From the NCBI GenBank assembly GCA_964552195.1, contig CAZKFM010000012.1:1-64000 (forward strand): DNA of 64,000 nucleotides, written 5' to 3'. The position numbers were made by a program, and so were the translations under genes. Shown here in pieces: positions 34,751 through 43,550 of this stretch. A model generated the notes under the pieces. The model was not told where the DNA came from. It saw only the letters and a program-made list of their open reading frames with translations, and made no database searches. The number at the start of each line of letters is the position of its first letter. Position 1 is the stretch's first letter. Source of the DNA: CAZKAP01 sp964552195. Its GTDB lineage: Bacteria > Bacteroidota > Bacteroidia > Flavobacteriales > Flavobacteriaceae.

Positions 34751-35923
34751 CTACTGATATACCCGCACGTAATCGATCTCGAAGGTGGATTCGGTAAAGT
34801 CTGCCGGGATTTCGCCGCCCAGATTACCCCCCATGGCTATATTGAGCAACAGGTAGTGAGGATTATCGAAGGGGCGTCCTGTGGTGTTCTCCAATTCATA
34901 CACCAACTGGTCATTGTAGTAAACCTTCATGGCATCCTCATTCCACTCCAGGGAATAGATCTGAAACTCGGTGGTCGAATTGGGAGCGGTTATTTCTCCT
35001 CCTTCAAAGGAGTAGGCGAAGGTCTGGGTATCACCCCAGTGGAAATATGCCAGAGTAGTCGACTTGTCCCAGCCGGTTTGTTCCATTATATCAATTTCAC
35101 CACATCGTGGCCACCCTACACTTCCGAATTGATCGCCAAAAAAGTTTCCTATCTCGTCGATATTTGCTCCCAAAGTCCATATGGCCGGCCAGGTTCCTCC
35201 GGCGTCAGGTAGCTTCGCTCGCACCTCCACACGGCCGTATTCGAAAGCAAATTTGGAGTTCAGGCGGGCAGAAGTATACGACTTCGTTGTGCCTTCGAAG
35301 GTATAGTCCTCCTTGATAGCTACAATTTTCAGGGTTCCATTATCAACAAATGAATTATCCCGGTCGTCTACGTAATGCTGCTGCTCGCCATTAGCCCAAC
35401 TGTCACCGAGTATGGGTATTAACTGATGATGCCATTTATCGGGATCCGGCCCCCCTGAATAATCGAACTCATCGGCCCAGACTACCGTGGGAAACTCCGC
35501 ATTCGAGCGATACATGGTTATACTCTGGGTGGTGGTCAGCTCATTGCCCGTTTCGGATATAGCGGTAACCTCTACCTCGTAATCCAAGGTGCCTTCGTCC
35601 TGTACCGTAAACGTGGCTATTCCACTGGTATTTTCCACCGGAGCCTCATCCCCGAACTCAAATCGGAAACGCTCCGCATTTCGAGCCGTCGCCCTCAGCG
35701 TAACTTCCCCTGAACCGTTTCCAAAAGGGTTATACTGGTTTTCACCGGTTCGGGTCACGGACAGATTGAGGCCGGACGGCGTCACTTCCGTTTGTGTGTC
35801 TCCTCCGGAACCCTCCGAAGAGCAGGATTCGATTGCGAGAAGGGTAAAAACACTTACCGCCAGGAAACCGAACAGACCTAATCGTTTAACTGTTTTCAAA
35901 TTGAGATACGTCGTCTTAATCAT
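34751..35923 (-). CDS. Glycoside hydrolase family 16 lipoprotein, laminarinase-like
   Basis: The start at 35923 gives a lipoprotein signal with Cys 34 (LLAIESCSSEG). Residues about 48-137 form a PKD/Ig-like domain; the GH16 jelly-roll covers about 145-390. The catalytic block GEIDIMEQ is at residues 275-282, with Glu 276 as nucleophile and Glu 281 as acid; the extra Met between Ile and Glu is the laminarinase/beta-1,3-glucanase type. Also present: WADEFDYSG, ARLNSKFAFEYGRVEVRAKLP, and LLLNIAMGGNLGG. It cuts beta-1,3-glucan into oligosaccharides for the nearby GH3. An upstream ATG (36010) would only add a non-signal leader. Confidence 0.92.
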   Translation of the reverse strand: MIKTTYLNLKTVKRLGLFGFLAVSVFTLLAIESCSSEGSGGDTQTEVTPSGLNLSVTRTGENQYNPFGNGSGEVTLRATARNAERFRFEFGDEAPVENTSGIATFTVQDEGTLDYEVEVTAISETGNELTTTQSITMYRSNAEFPTVVWADEFDYSGGPDPDKWHHQLIPILGDSWANGEQQHYVDDRDNSFVDNGTLKIVAIKEDYTFEGTTKSYTSARLNSKFAFEYGRVEVRAKLPDAGGTWPAIWTLGANIDEIGNFFGDQFGSVGWPRCGEIDIMEQTGWDKSTTLAYFHWGDTQTFAYSFEGGEITAPNSTTEFQIYSLEWNEDAMKVYYNDQLVYELENTTGRPFDNPHYLLLNIAMGGNLGGEIPADFTESTFEIDYVRVYQ

Positions 35924-35994
35924 AGCAAGTTTTATTATATAACGTTCCGGAAAGGAATGAACTCTTTCCTCATCATGTCCAATATAATAAACGC

Positions 35995-36030
35995 AGACCA
36001 TCCGAGGCAATTATTTCCCTCGGATGGTCT
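35995..36030 (-). terminator. Perfect 13-bp hairpin, terminator of the DUF1508 gene
   Basis: AGACCATCCGAGG (35995-36007) pairs perfectly with CCTCGGATGGTCT (36018-36030), loop of 10. It starts 28 bp past the minus-strand stop at 36058. The T-tract is poor, so it may act partly as an mRNA-end stabiliser. Confidence 0.75.
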
Positions 36031-36057
36031 CCTTAAAATTAAAGGTCTGAATGATGG

Positions 36058-36384
36058 CTATTCGTCTTCTACGGCAGCGTCCGGAGCATTTTTCTTTACG
36101 GAACTTATTCCGTTCTCCATGGCCGATGCACTGGAGTACATTTCGCTCTTCCCGATCACCTGTCCGTTGGCGGCCTTCAGGTTAAAATAAGGACTACCAT
36201 CCTTGGCCTCAAGGCGATCGTAACGCCCGTCTTCGCTGGCATTTTTCTTAACGGACTCCACTCCGTTTTCGCAGGCCGCCCTGCTGTTGTATGACTCACT
36301 GGTCAGAATTACCTGCCCGTTTCCAGCTACCAGGTTAAACATGAAGTTACCGGCAGCTGTGGTTTTAATCTTGAATTTACCCAT
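36058..36384 (-). CDS. DUF1508 (YegP-like) protein with two repeats
   Basis: Two copies of the DUF1508 unit of about 48 residues: KFKIKTTAAGNFMFNLVAGNGQVIL with SVKKNA, then SPYFNLKAANGQVIGKSEMY with SVKKNAPDA. Each forms a beta-beta-alpha unit, and the duplicated form (108 residues) is the YegP architecture. The role is unknown, with loose links to stress. The ATG at 36384 (MGKFKIK) is chosen over 36411. Cytoplasmic, single-gene unit. Confidence 0.88.
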   Translation of the reverse strand: MGKFKIKTTAAGNFMFNLVAGNGQVILTSESYNSRAACENGVESVKKNASEDGRYDRLEAKDGSPYFNLKAANGQVIGKSEMYSSASAMENGISSVKKNAPDAAVEDE

Positions 36385-36502
36385 GGTTTGAATTTTTCTT
36401 AAAGTTAGCACAAACCGTAAATTCTGCAGTACGAGATCTCTTTGTAGTTAATCAAAAAACCCGTTTCTACCACCAAAGTACCCGTGGCATAACGCAGCAT
36501 CA

Positions 36503-37138
36503 TCACTCTAGAATCTCGGCACTAATTACGTAATCGAGTTGGGGATAGTTTTTCCTTAAGTACGCATTGCCATACCTGGCTATGGTGTCCTGCTTATCCT
36601 GAATCTGGGCACCATAACCGTCGTACAGGGCATCGGCTACGATCATTCCTTTGGTGATCCTGGCGACCACCGGAAAACCCTTGACTCCATTAAAGGTAAT
36701 CGTATCCAGTCTGAGGTTATCCACCAGATTGATGTACAACTGCGTGGTACGTGTCCTGGGCTGGTCACGAGCGAAAGCGATGGTACCCCGGCGATTGCTT
36801 TGGATAACCGGCTCATCGGCCACCTTTATCTGATTCCAGCCGTTGTACAGGGTGCTGTCGTTACTGATTCCAAACTGAGCCACGAAATTCGGTATTACCC
36901 TGAAAAATGCGACCTCGTTGTAGTAACCGGTTTTAATCAGCTGATAGAGCCGATCTACGGCGGCGGGAGACCACTCCCGGTGCGATTCCAGTTCAAATGA
37001 ACCCTGAGTGGTTGTAAAGCGGGCTCGAAAGACTTCGGGAGCCCTTTCCGTGGGAAAGGCCGTCACCGATTTGGACCCGCCACAACCCGCTATGACCGTG
37101 AAAAAGCTGAGTAGCCCAATTATCATTAGTGATCGCAT
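36503..37138 (-). CDS. Cyclophilin-type peptidyl-prolyl isomerase lipoprotein
   Basis: Lipoprotein signal MRSLMIIGLLSFF then VIAGCGGS (Cys near residue 19). The cyclophilin fold follows: TTTQGSFELE, YYNEVAFFRVIPNFVAQFG (active-site FxRxxxxFxxQ-type motif with Arg), GTIAFARD, TTQLYINLVDN. The usual QFFI appears as QLYI, typical of bacterial single-domain PPIases of this lineage. It assists folding in the periplasm. The start at 37138 is set by the signal peptide; longer starts at 37162 and 37198 are possible. Confidence 0.85.
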   Translation of the reverse strand: MRSLMIIGLLSFFTVIAGCGGSKSVTAFPTERAPEVFRARFTTTQGSFELESHREWSPAAVDRLYQLIKTGYYNEVAFFRVIPNFVAQFGISNDSTLYNGWNQIKVADEPVIQSNRRGTIAFARDQPRTRTTQLYINLVDNLRLDTITFNGVKGFPVVARITKGMIVADALYDGYGAQIQDKQDTIARYGNAYLRKNYPQLDYVISAEILE

Positions 37139-37239
37139 GTAAGTCTTGAAAGAGGCCCTCATTTTTTTCTGGATATCGCACAAAATAGCAAAAATCATTA
37201 CTCCCCAGCCAGTTGCAGATCGCTTTGCTGTATAAAAAA

Positions 37240-37265
37240 CCCGCGATCCTGGGAAAGATCGCGGG
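37240..37265 (-). terminator. Rho-independent terminator of the zinc metalloprotease gene
   Basis: Perfect 9-bp stem CCCGCGATC (37240-37248) / GATCGCGGG (37257-37265), loop of 8. On the minus strand it is followed by a T6 run and lies 32 bp past the stop at 37298. Confidence 0.9.
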
Positions 37266-37297
37266 TCATTAAGTAAGCTAGTTATTGGGATGTTTGT

Positions 37298-39793
37298 TTA
37301 GTTCGGGTCGAGTATCATGTCAATGCGGTCCCTGACATCTTCCAGGTGGTAGCGGGAACGCAGGTCAGGGGATCGCTTAAGCGCCGATTCCACGTCCCTC
37401 TTGATGTTGCGGAGTTCGCCTCTGGCCACCGATCGAATATCGGACTGACTGGTATTCACGGCCGTTACCGTGCTCCAACTGCTCGAGGAGCCCCTTTGGT
37501 TATCGGCCTCCATCAGATAGGCCAGGCGATCGATATGCGCCTTCTGCAAATTTCTTCGATAGGTATCTATGGGCTTGCCGGACTTCAATTCCGACCAGAT
37601 ACCCATACGCAGGTCATAAACCATCTCTAAAAGGCTGTACGCTGAATTCCCATTCAGGGTGTGCTGCTCGATCAGACGGGCAATGCGGCCGAGATCCAGA
37701 ATCTGGTTCAGAGTTCGAACCTGGGTGGCACGGATACGCTCAACGGTACCTGCAGCCTCGATTCGGCTTAAGATCTCTTTATCCAGCATCCATTCCGGAG
37801 TCTGAAAAAGCTGTCGCTGAAGGAAATCCATACACTTACGCTGGTGCGCCTGGGATACCGGAGTGTAAACCACTCCTTCCTGATCGTAGGTCTTGTAGTG
37901 CTCATAAACCCCACCAATATTACTGGCGACATGCCCCATATATCGGTTATACTGGGCAAGTACCTGACCATACAGATCTCCGAGCTCTTCGTAGTCCTTT
38001 CCGTCTTCTTCGGTCCACTCGATCAGGCGGGGTACGATTCGCTTCAGGTTAGCGATGCCATAATCACTGGCCTTTACAGCATCGTCCCCCAGATCCTCCG
38101 TCTGTGAGCTCGGATCCCTTACCGGACGCTGTTGGCGTCCGAAACGGTACATGGGATCTCCGGCATGTTCGAGTATCCACCGATCCAGTACAGGCTTCTC
38201 GTCCTCGGCAGACTTATCCAGAATGGGACGGTACCCCCAGTTGATGGCATACTTGTCATAAATACCTATGTTGGGCATCAGACTTACACCCTGGTCACCC
38301 GGCTGGGCAACATAATTGAAGCGCGCGTAGTCCATGATGGAAGGCGCCGTGCCGTACTTGCTGGTGAAGGAGGCAGAACGGAGGGAATCGACAGGATAGG
38401 CCACACTGCTTCCCATATTGTGGGGAAGACCCAGTGTGTGTCCAACTTCGTGGGCCGAAACGAAGCGAATGAGTCGCCCCATGACCTCGTCTTTGAATTC
38501 CACCCCTCTGGCATCGGGATTGATCGCGGCCGTCTGAACAAAAAACCAGTTGCGCAGCAACGTCATCACATTGTGATACCAGTTAATATCCGATTCAAGT
38601 ATCTCACCGCTCCTGGGATCACTTACATGCGGGCCGTTGGCGTTGGGAATGGGTGAAGCCAGGTAACGCACCACCGAATAGCGAACGTCTTCGGGTGACC
38701 ACTCGGGGTCTACCTCTGGCGAGGGAGGGTCTTTGGCGATAATGGCATTTTTGAATCCCGCGGCCTCAAAGGCTACCTGCCAATCCTCTATACCCTGCTT
38801 AATGTATGGTACCCACTTTTTAGGTGTGGCCCTATCGACATAATACACTATAGGCTTTTTGGGTTCCACCAGTTCCCCGGCCAAAAACTTCTCCTTATCC
38901 TCTTCCTTAACCTCCAGTCTCCAACGATCCAGGTAGCGAATGGTCTTACTCTTCTGAGCGTCCAGGCCGTAATCGACCTGTCCACGGGCAAACCAGCCCA
39001 CCCGCTGGTCGAAGTACCTGCGCTTCATGGGTTCTTCCGGCAACAATATCATTGAGTTGTTGATCTCTATGCTTATTGACCCCAGACTGCGGTTGCTGGG
39101 CGCCTCTCTGGCCAGGTAGGTCTTAACGTGACGAGCCTCTATATTACGGGGGTAGCTCTTTATGGTTTCGATATAGCTCCGTTGGTCATCCATACGGCTC
39201 ACCTTGTATTGGGTGCGGTAACGCGATGGCATGCCCAGGGCCTGTACATCCTTGGTAAACAGAGGGTCGACTTCGATAACGGTAGCGGGACTAACCGAAT
39301 CCTTCTTCAGGGCCTTTATGGGAAAGGTATACAATACAGGTTCGAAGTTGGAGTTCACCACGGCTTCGTGAACAGGTAAGGAATCCGCCGCAAAATTCTC
39401 GTAGGAAACCACACGTAGCACCACCTTTTTAGGCTTCTTTTCCCACCTCAATACCTGGGTGTTGATCTTTCCGCCACCGAATCCGATGCCATCGGCCGTC
39501 TTGGCAATTCGGCTTACCATGAGCATTTCACGATTAAACAGGGAATCCGGTATCTCGTAGAAAAACTTGTCTTCCACCTCGTGCACGTCGAATAAGCCCT
39601 TATCGGTTTTGGCTTCTTTGGTGATCACCTTAGAATAGGGTTGAATATCCCCTTTGCCGGGCTTTTTAGCCGGAGCAGCAGCCTCGGTCTTGTCTTTTTT
39701 CTTTTTCCGTTTCGAACGTTGTGCTTCAGCTGGCTGTATGGCCATGAGTCCCACAAGCCCGAAAAGGATTATGGAAGGTAGAATTCGCTTCAT
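37298..39793 (-). CDS. Zinc-dependent metalloprotease (metzincin, DUF5117/DUF5118 type)
   Basis: Exported protein (signal peptide to about residue 24, LMAIQPAEAQ), followed by a lysine-rich low-complexity stretch (RSKRKKKKDK). The catalytic zinc motif HEVGHTLGLPHNMG is near residue 445, the extended HExxHxxGxxH of metzincins. N-terminal DUF5118/DUF5117 regions (GIGFGGGKINTQVLRWEKKP, ARHVKTYLAREAP) are typical of this 800-830 residue Bacteroidota family. The substrate is unknown; a periplasmic or surface peptidase is likely. It stands alone with its own terminator. Confidence 0.9.
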   Translation of the reverse strand: MKRILPSIILFGLVGLMAIQPAEAQRSKRKKKKDKTEAAAPAKKPGKGDIQPYSKVITKEAKTDKGLFDVHEVEDKFFYEIPDSLFNREMLMVSRIAKTADGIGFGGGKINTQVLRWEKKPKKVVLRVVSYENFAADSLPVHEAVVNSNFEPVLYTFPIKALKKDSVSPATVIEVDPLFTKDVQALGMPSRYRTQYKVSRMDDQRSYIETIKSYPRNIEARHVKTYLAREAPSNRSLGSISIEINNSMILLPEEPMKRRYFDQRVGWFARGQVDYGLDAQKSKTIRYLDRWRLEVKEEDKEKFLAGELVEPKKPIVYYVDRATPKKWVPYIKQGIEDWQVAFEAAGFKNAIIAKDPPSPEVDPEWSPEDVRYSVVRYLASPIPNANGPHVSDPRSGEILESDINWYHNVMTLLRNWFFVQTAAINPDARGVEFKDEVMGRLIRFVSAHEVGHTLGLPHNMGSSVAYPVDSLRSASFTSKYGTAPSIMDYARFNYVAQPGDQGVSLMPNIGIYDKYAINWGYRPILDKSAEDEKPVLDRWILEHAGDPMYRFGRQQRPVRDPSSQTEDLGDDAVKASDYGIANLKRIVPRLIEWTEEDGKDYEELGDLYGQVLAQYNRYMGHVASNIGGVYEHYKTYDQEGVVYTPVSQAHQRKCMDFLQRQLFQTPEWMLDKEILSRIEAAGTVERIRATQVRTLNQILDLGRIARLIEQHTLNGNSAYSLLEMVYDLRMGIWSELKSGKPIDTYRRNLQKAHIDRLAYLMEADNQRGSSSSWSTVTAVNTSQSDIRSVARGELRNIKRDVESALKRSPDLRSRYHLEDVRDRIDMILDPN

Positions 39794-40032
39794 ATAATCG
39801 GGTTTAATAGCAACAGGGCAAAATAGTCAATCAAGCCTTACCAATCGGTTAGCTGCGAGTATTTAGCAATAAAGTGCGAATAAATCCCGACGAATGTAGC
39901 ATCCTGGCCTTTCAACAACCGAAATTTCAAATTTACCGGAAGACCGAGCCCCCCTGCTCTGTTCTTGTTCCGGCCGATTATTTACCGGCCTGGTGAATCC
40001 AATGGAAGTTTTAACCGAACGTGGGGCATATT

Positions 40033-40638
40033 CTAAGTGCGGTACTGATCGTGAAGTCCGCGACCCGAACGAATCATAGGCAGTATCTTTTCAATACGCC
40101 GCTCACGAGTAGCTTCTCGTTTAGCCTCGGCTATGTATTTTAGGTATTCCTTTCGACTACTCGGACTTAGCCCTTCAAATTTCTCCCGAAGGGAGGCATC
40201 CTCATCGAACCGGGCAAGGAGAAGCTCTGGAATGGGAGGCATAGAACGATCATTGGGCCTCTCTGCAGCTATTCGCCGTCCACTCTTCTCGTTCTGAACC
40301 GCCTCTTTCACATACTCGGCAACCCATTGCGGATGGAATTCTCCCTCATCATATATCTTCCAATGCCGCAACGCCCGGGTCTTACCCTCCTGGGCATTTT
40401 GGAGTACATTTATTGAATCTGACAGCAATGCCCCCTGGAAAAACCAAATCCCGCAATATTCCTTAAAAAGACTCAGGCCCAGTATGTTCCTTCCGTTCCA
40501 GCTATAGGTGGGGCGTCCCCATTTGAGTTCTTCAGTGAGTCCCGCACCAAGGGCAATCTCCCGTAGCTTTTTGAGAACTCTGCTTAGCGCGTGCTGCTGC
40601 TCGAAGTAGGCGTTGATAGGATTGGAGGTTACGGACAT
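40033..40638 (-). CDS. YdeI/OmpD-associated family protein with DUF1801 domain
   Basis: The N-terminal DUF1801 fold (LREIALGAGLTEELKWGRPTYSW, GIWFFQGALLSDS) is followed by the YdeI helical tail (PPIPELLLARFDEDASLREKFEGLSPSSRKEYLKYI in pieces, EATRERRIEKI). These small cytoplasmic proteins are sometimes called bacteriocin-protection proteins, but their biochemical role is not settled. Length 201 is normal. Single gene, with 239 bp of empty sequence on the left and 179 bp on the right. Confidence 0.88.
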   Translation of the reverse strand: MSVTSNPINAYFEQQHALSRVLKKLREIALGAGLTEELKWGRPTYSWNGRNILGLSLFKEYCGIWFFQGALLSDSINVLQNAQEGKTRALRHWKIYDEGEFHPQWVAEYVKEAVQNEKSGRRIAAERPNDRSMPPIPELLLARFDEDASLREKFEGLSPSSRKEYLKYIAEAKREATRERRIEKILPMIRSGRGLHDQYRT

Positions 40639-40817
40639 AATTAACGGTTCATTTTATGTAAGATTTGACGCCATAGCCCTCATATTTACATACTTAGACG
40701 TAAAATAAAGGTATTGAATATTTGGTGTTACGGGTCAATTCTCTATAACTTATAGCAGTTTTCCTGTTGGAAAAGTCGGCCCGGGACCATCCTTCAGGAT
40801 CATGAAATCCAAATGGT

Positions 40818-41333
40818 ATGATACGCATCGCCGTAGTAATGGACAAGGCCTGTGTGATGGGTGCTTCCTCCAGTGAAGGGCAAGAACTCAGGGTCGGACT
40901 GCTCCCAAACGGACTTCCTATCGCATTGGAAAACCTGCTTCAAGCGGAGAACATAGCCGGGGGGGAATCTTCCTGGCTGGAACCGACCAAAAAGGCTGAA
41001 AAGAGCAGGTATGTAATTACAAGGAACGAGGACTTCGATACCCGGGGAGAAGATGTATTCGTAATTACGAATCCACATCTGCTGATCGAACGCTACGAGT
41101 ATTCCGATGACGAGCTGCTAATCGCGGGCGGACTGTCCATGTTCAATTTGTTCATACCACATACCCAGAGACTTCAGATCGCGCTCGTTGAGAGCCCCCT
41201 GCCTGGTGACCTGGTGTTCGATTCCTGGAAAAAACACCCCTTCGAGCTGCAGTCTACTGAGGAATGGGTCGGTTTCAACGTGCTTACCTACCGGGGACTG
41301 AATCCGGAAGAAGTGACCGAATTCATTGGGTAA
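40818..41333 (+). CDS. Degenerate dihydrofolate-reductase-like protein
   Basis: The start (MIRIAVVMDKACVMG) and C-terminal half (ELLIAGGLSMFNLFIPHTQRL, then PGDLVF) align with the DHFR fold, including the GG nucleotide loop. Between them the usual substrate segment with its acidic catalytic residue, and the GRKTFESIG-type NADPH segment, are missing or altered (LLPNGLPIALENLLQ). YVITRN remains recognisable. It may be a DHFR relative with another activity or a non-catalytic one. No folate gene is adjacent; folP is 10 kb away. Confidence 0.6.
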   Translation: MIRIAVVMDKACVMGASSSEGQELRVGLLPNGLPIALENLLQAENIAGGESSWLEPTKKAEKSRYVITRNEDFDTRGEDVFVITNPHLLIERYEYSDDELLIAGGLSMFNLFIPHTQRLQIALVESPLPGDLVFDSWKKHPFELQSTEEWVGFNVLTYRGLNPEEVTEFIG

Positions 41334-41503
41334 ACCAAACTACCACATCCAAGTGCGCTTTACACTGAATATATAACCCGCCTGCGAATTCAAATATTCT
41401 GAACTAGGGCTTAACCCTCCCACGCACTGTATAGAATACGTTAAGGTAGGCCGCAAGGGGAAGGAATTTAGCTACCTTCATAGTCGAATCAAAACCAGTA
41501 AAC

Positions 41504-42217
41504 ATGAAAAATTTAGTTAGTACACGGGTTGCCCGAAAAGCGAATTTTTCCAATCTGTTCAAATACAGCACCATGCCCATGGCGGCACTGTTAATACTGA
41601 TGACTGCCAGCTGCACCACCATTACGGCGGAGGAATGGGTGCTAACCGACGAGAATACCAGCCCCAGCAGTATTTCCATGCCCTACTGGTCGACCATAGT
41701 GTTCGATGAGGAAGGTGGGAATACATCCGACGGCTATCTGGTCGTTGAGGGGGCCGGTAAAAACGAGATGAAAAAGGTATGGAACGTCCAGACATTTGAT
41801 TTTAAAAAGGGTGCGGACGAAAAGTTATGGGTGCGGTTTCGAAGTCTGGGAAATGATGTAATGATGGTTCAGGTCACGACCTACGATAAAGGCGAACGCA
41901 ACATAGAATTGTTTCCTGTGCGCACGAAGGCCGAACACGAGTACCGCATTTATTCGTTCGACAATGATGAAGCCATGGATTGGGCCCGGGAACACCCCTT
42001 AATGAAAGAACTGGAGGGGCACATGAGCTTATCCAGTTATACGATCAAATTCGACGCCTATGCTTCACGTAACCACCCTGAAAAAATTGTGGATTTTATG
42101 CGGGACATTGCCACCTCCGTCCAGTATGATTCCGACGCCTATTTCGAGCTCAAAGGATTCGAAAACATGGATGCCCTTATGGAATACCGTGACAAAAATG
42201 TGGGGAAGGTAGAATAG
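41504..42217 (+). CDS. Lipoprotein of unknown function
   Basis: I do not recognise the family. The N-terminus has a basic start and hydrophobic stretch ending in LMTASCTT (lipid Cys near residue 37), longer than usual; the internal Met at residue 24 or 26 could be the true start. The remaining 200 residues are mixed alpha-beta with many aromatic and acidic residues and no clear motif. It is followed by a strong terminator and stands alone. Confidence 0.6.
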   Translation: MKNLVSTRVARKANFSNLFKYSTMPMAALLILMTASCTTITAEEWVLTDENTSPSSISMPYWSTIVFDEEGGNTSDGYLVVEGAGKNEMKKVWNVQTFDFKKGADEKLWVRFRSLGNDVMMVQVTTYDKGERNIELFPVRTKAEHEYRIYSFDNDEAMDWAREHPLMKELEGHMSLSSYTIKFDAYASRNHPEKIVDFMRDIATSVQYDSDAYFELKGFENMDALMEYRDKNVGKVE

Positions 42218-42240
42218 TTCCGGCTCGCCCAAGGAGTCCA

Positions 42241-42267
42241 CCGCCTCGAATTACGGGGCGGTTTTTT
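42241..42267 (+). terminator. Rho-independent terminator of the preceding lipoprotein gene
   Basis: Stem CCGCCTCG (42241-42248) / CGGGGCGG (42254-42261) with one G-U pair, loop AATTA, followed by six T. It starts 24 bp past the stop. Confidence 0.85.
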
Positions 42268-42353
42268 ATTGCCCTACCCTACGCACTACTTCGATCAGGG
42301 TGTCCATCCACGATCAACCCGGTGGATTTGAAAATTCCCCTTGGAACCGTCTC

Positions 42354-43502
42354 TTACTTTATAGCCGGATCATAAACGGCAACGGCTACCTTGGAGTCGG
42401 CGGTTCCGTAATACAAAAACCATTTACCCTGGAAGTAGGCCAGACCTTCCACGAAACAGACCTCGTTGACTTCTCCGAGCCTTTCATAGGGCTTATCCGG
42501 TCGGATGAAATACGTTTCGGTTCGGTCCCTGAGCAAATAAGGGTACTCCGTATCGAAGAGTGCCTGACCGGCTGTATAGGTAAATACCGGCAACTCCGGA
42601 TCATTATAGTTTTCCGCATTGCTGCCGTTGTATATCAATACTATACCGTCTTCGGTATACAGGGCATAGGGCCCCGGCTCTACCAGACGACTATCGAACT
42701 TTCCCTTGCGGGGATGAAGCACGGATATGCGTTCGCCTCGCTCGGCATCCTCGGCAACGGTCCAGTCTATCAGGTTATCTGAATAGGCCATGAAGAGGTT
42801 GGTATCCCCAAAATACATCCAGTATTTTCCATCGATCCTGCGGGCAACGATTCGATTGCCCACCTGCTCAGAGACTATGGCTCCGGCTTTCGACCACGTA
42901 TCTTTATACCTGGCATCTGCAAGCACCAGGCCGTGCTTAACCCAACTTTTCAGGTCCGGGGATGAGGCCAGGCTAAGGCGGGCTATTTTGCCGTCATAAG
43001 AGGTATAGGTCATGAAATAGCGACCGTCTTCCCGTTCCACAATTCTGGGGTCCTCCACCCCATCGAAATAGCAGAAATAGCAATCTGCGGAATTCTCATC
43101 GGGAAAGTCCTCTTCAAATTTTCGATAATTCCACTCTCGCACCTTCATGGAATCATTGTCCGGATAGAAAACGGGTTCAGGCAATTTGGTAAATGACAGG
43201 CCGTCCAAACTAAAGGCCATTCCTATGCGCGATGTTCCCATACTGTCCTGAGCCCTGTACAGGAGGTACACGGTGTCGTTGCGCACCACGGCGGTAGGGT
43301 TCAGGACATTTCGAGCCTCCCAGTAAAGCGATTTTCCCGTAATGGGCTCCTTAAAGGATAAATCTGGACTCGGTGAGAGGATGGGATTCAGGCTATCCAC
43401 TTTCTCGAAATACGGAAATGCCCAGGAATGGGTAGGCTCCGCGGTACCTGCAGTACAGGCGGCCAGCAATAGGAGGCCAAAGACAGCAATCGGTTTTTTC
43501 AT
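42354..43502 (-). CDS. Glycoside hydrolase family 130-like lipoprotein
   Basis: Lipoprotein signal with LLLLAACTAG (Cys near residue 16). A five-bladed propeller follows with family-type pieces: NPTAVVRNDTVYLLYRA, GMAFSLDGLSF, DGVEDPRIVEREDGRYFMTYTSYDG, RLVEPGPYAL and VEGLAYFQGKWFLYYGTAD. GH130 enzymes are mannoside phosphorylases or hydrolases; the Asp in EDPR is the catalytic residue of the family. Export as a lipoprotein favours a hydrolase over a phosphorylase. It was placed here on its motifs; a GH43/GH32-like assignment is the alternative. ATG 43502 is preferred to 43517. Confidence 0.8.
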   Translation of the reverse strand: MKKPIAVFGLLLLAACTAGTAEPTHSWAFPYFEKVDSLNPILSPSPDLSFKEPITGKSLYWEARNVLNPTAVVRNDTVYLLYRAQDSMGTSRIGMAFSLDGLSFTKLPEPVFYPDNDSMKVREWNYRKFEEDFPDENSADCYFCYFDGVEDPRIVEREDGRYFMTYTSYDGKIARLSLASSPDLKSWVKHGLVLADARYKDTWSKAGAIVSEQVGNRIVARRIDGKYWMYFGDTNLFMAYSDNLIDWTVAEDAERGERISVLHPRKGKFDSRLVEPGPYALYTEDGIVLIYNGSNAENYNDPELPVFTYTAGQALFDTEYPYLLRDRTETYFIRPDKPYERLGEVNEVCFVEGLAYFQGKWFLYYGTADSKVAVAVYDPAIK

Positions 43503-43550
43503 CGTATAACAATCCATAGAATATTTACAAGTTGTGCGACTCAGTAAGGG

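Noticed and set aside
34640..35212. Open frame on the plus strand opposite the GH16 gene
   Set aside because: It is antisense to a clear GH16 catalytic domain with intact motifs and shows no domain of its own.
35995..36030. Perfect 13-bp inverted repeat as an insertion-sequence end
   Set aside because: No transposase or target duplication is nearby, and its position just after a stop codon fits a terminator hairpin.
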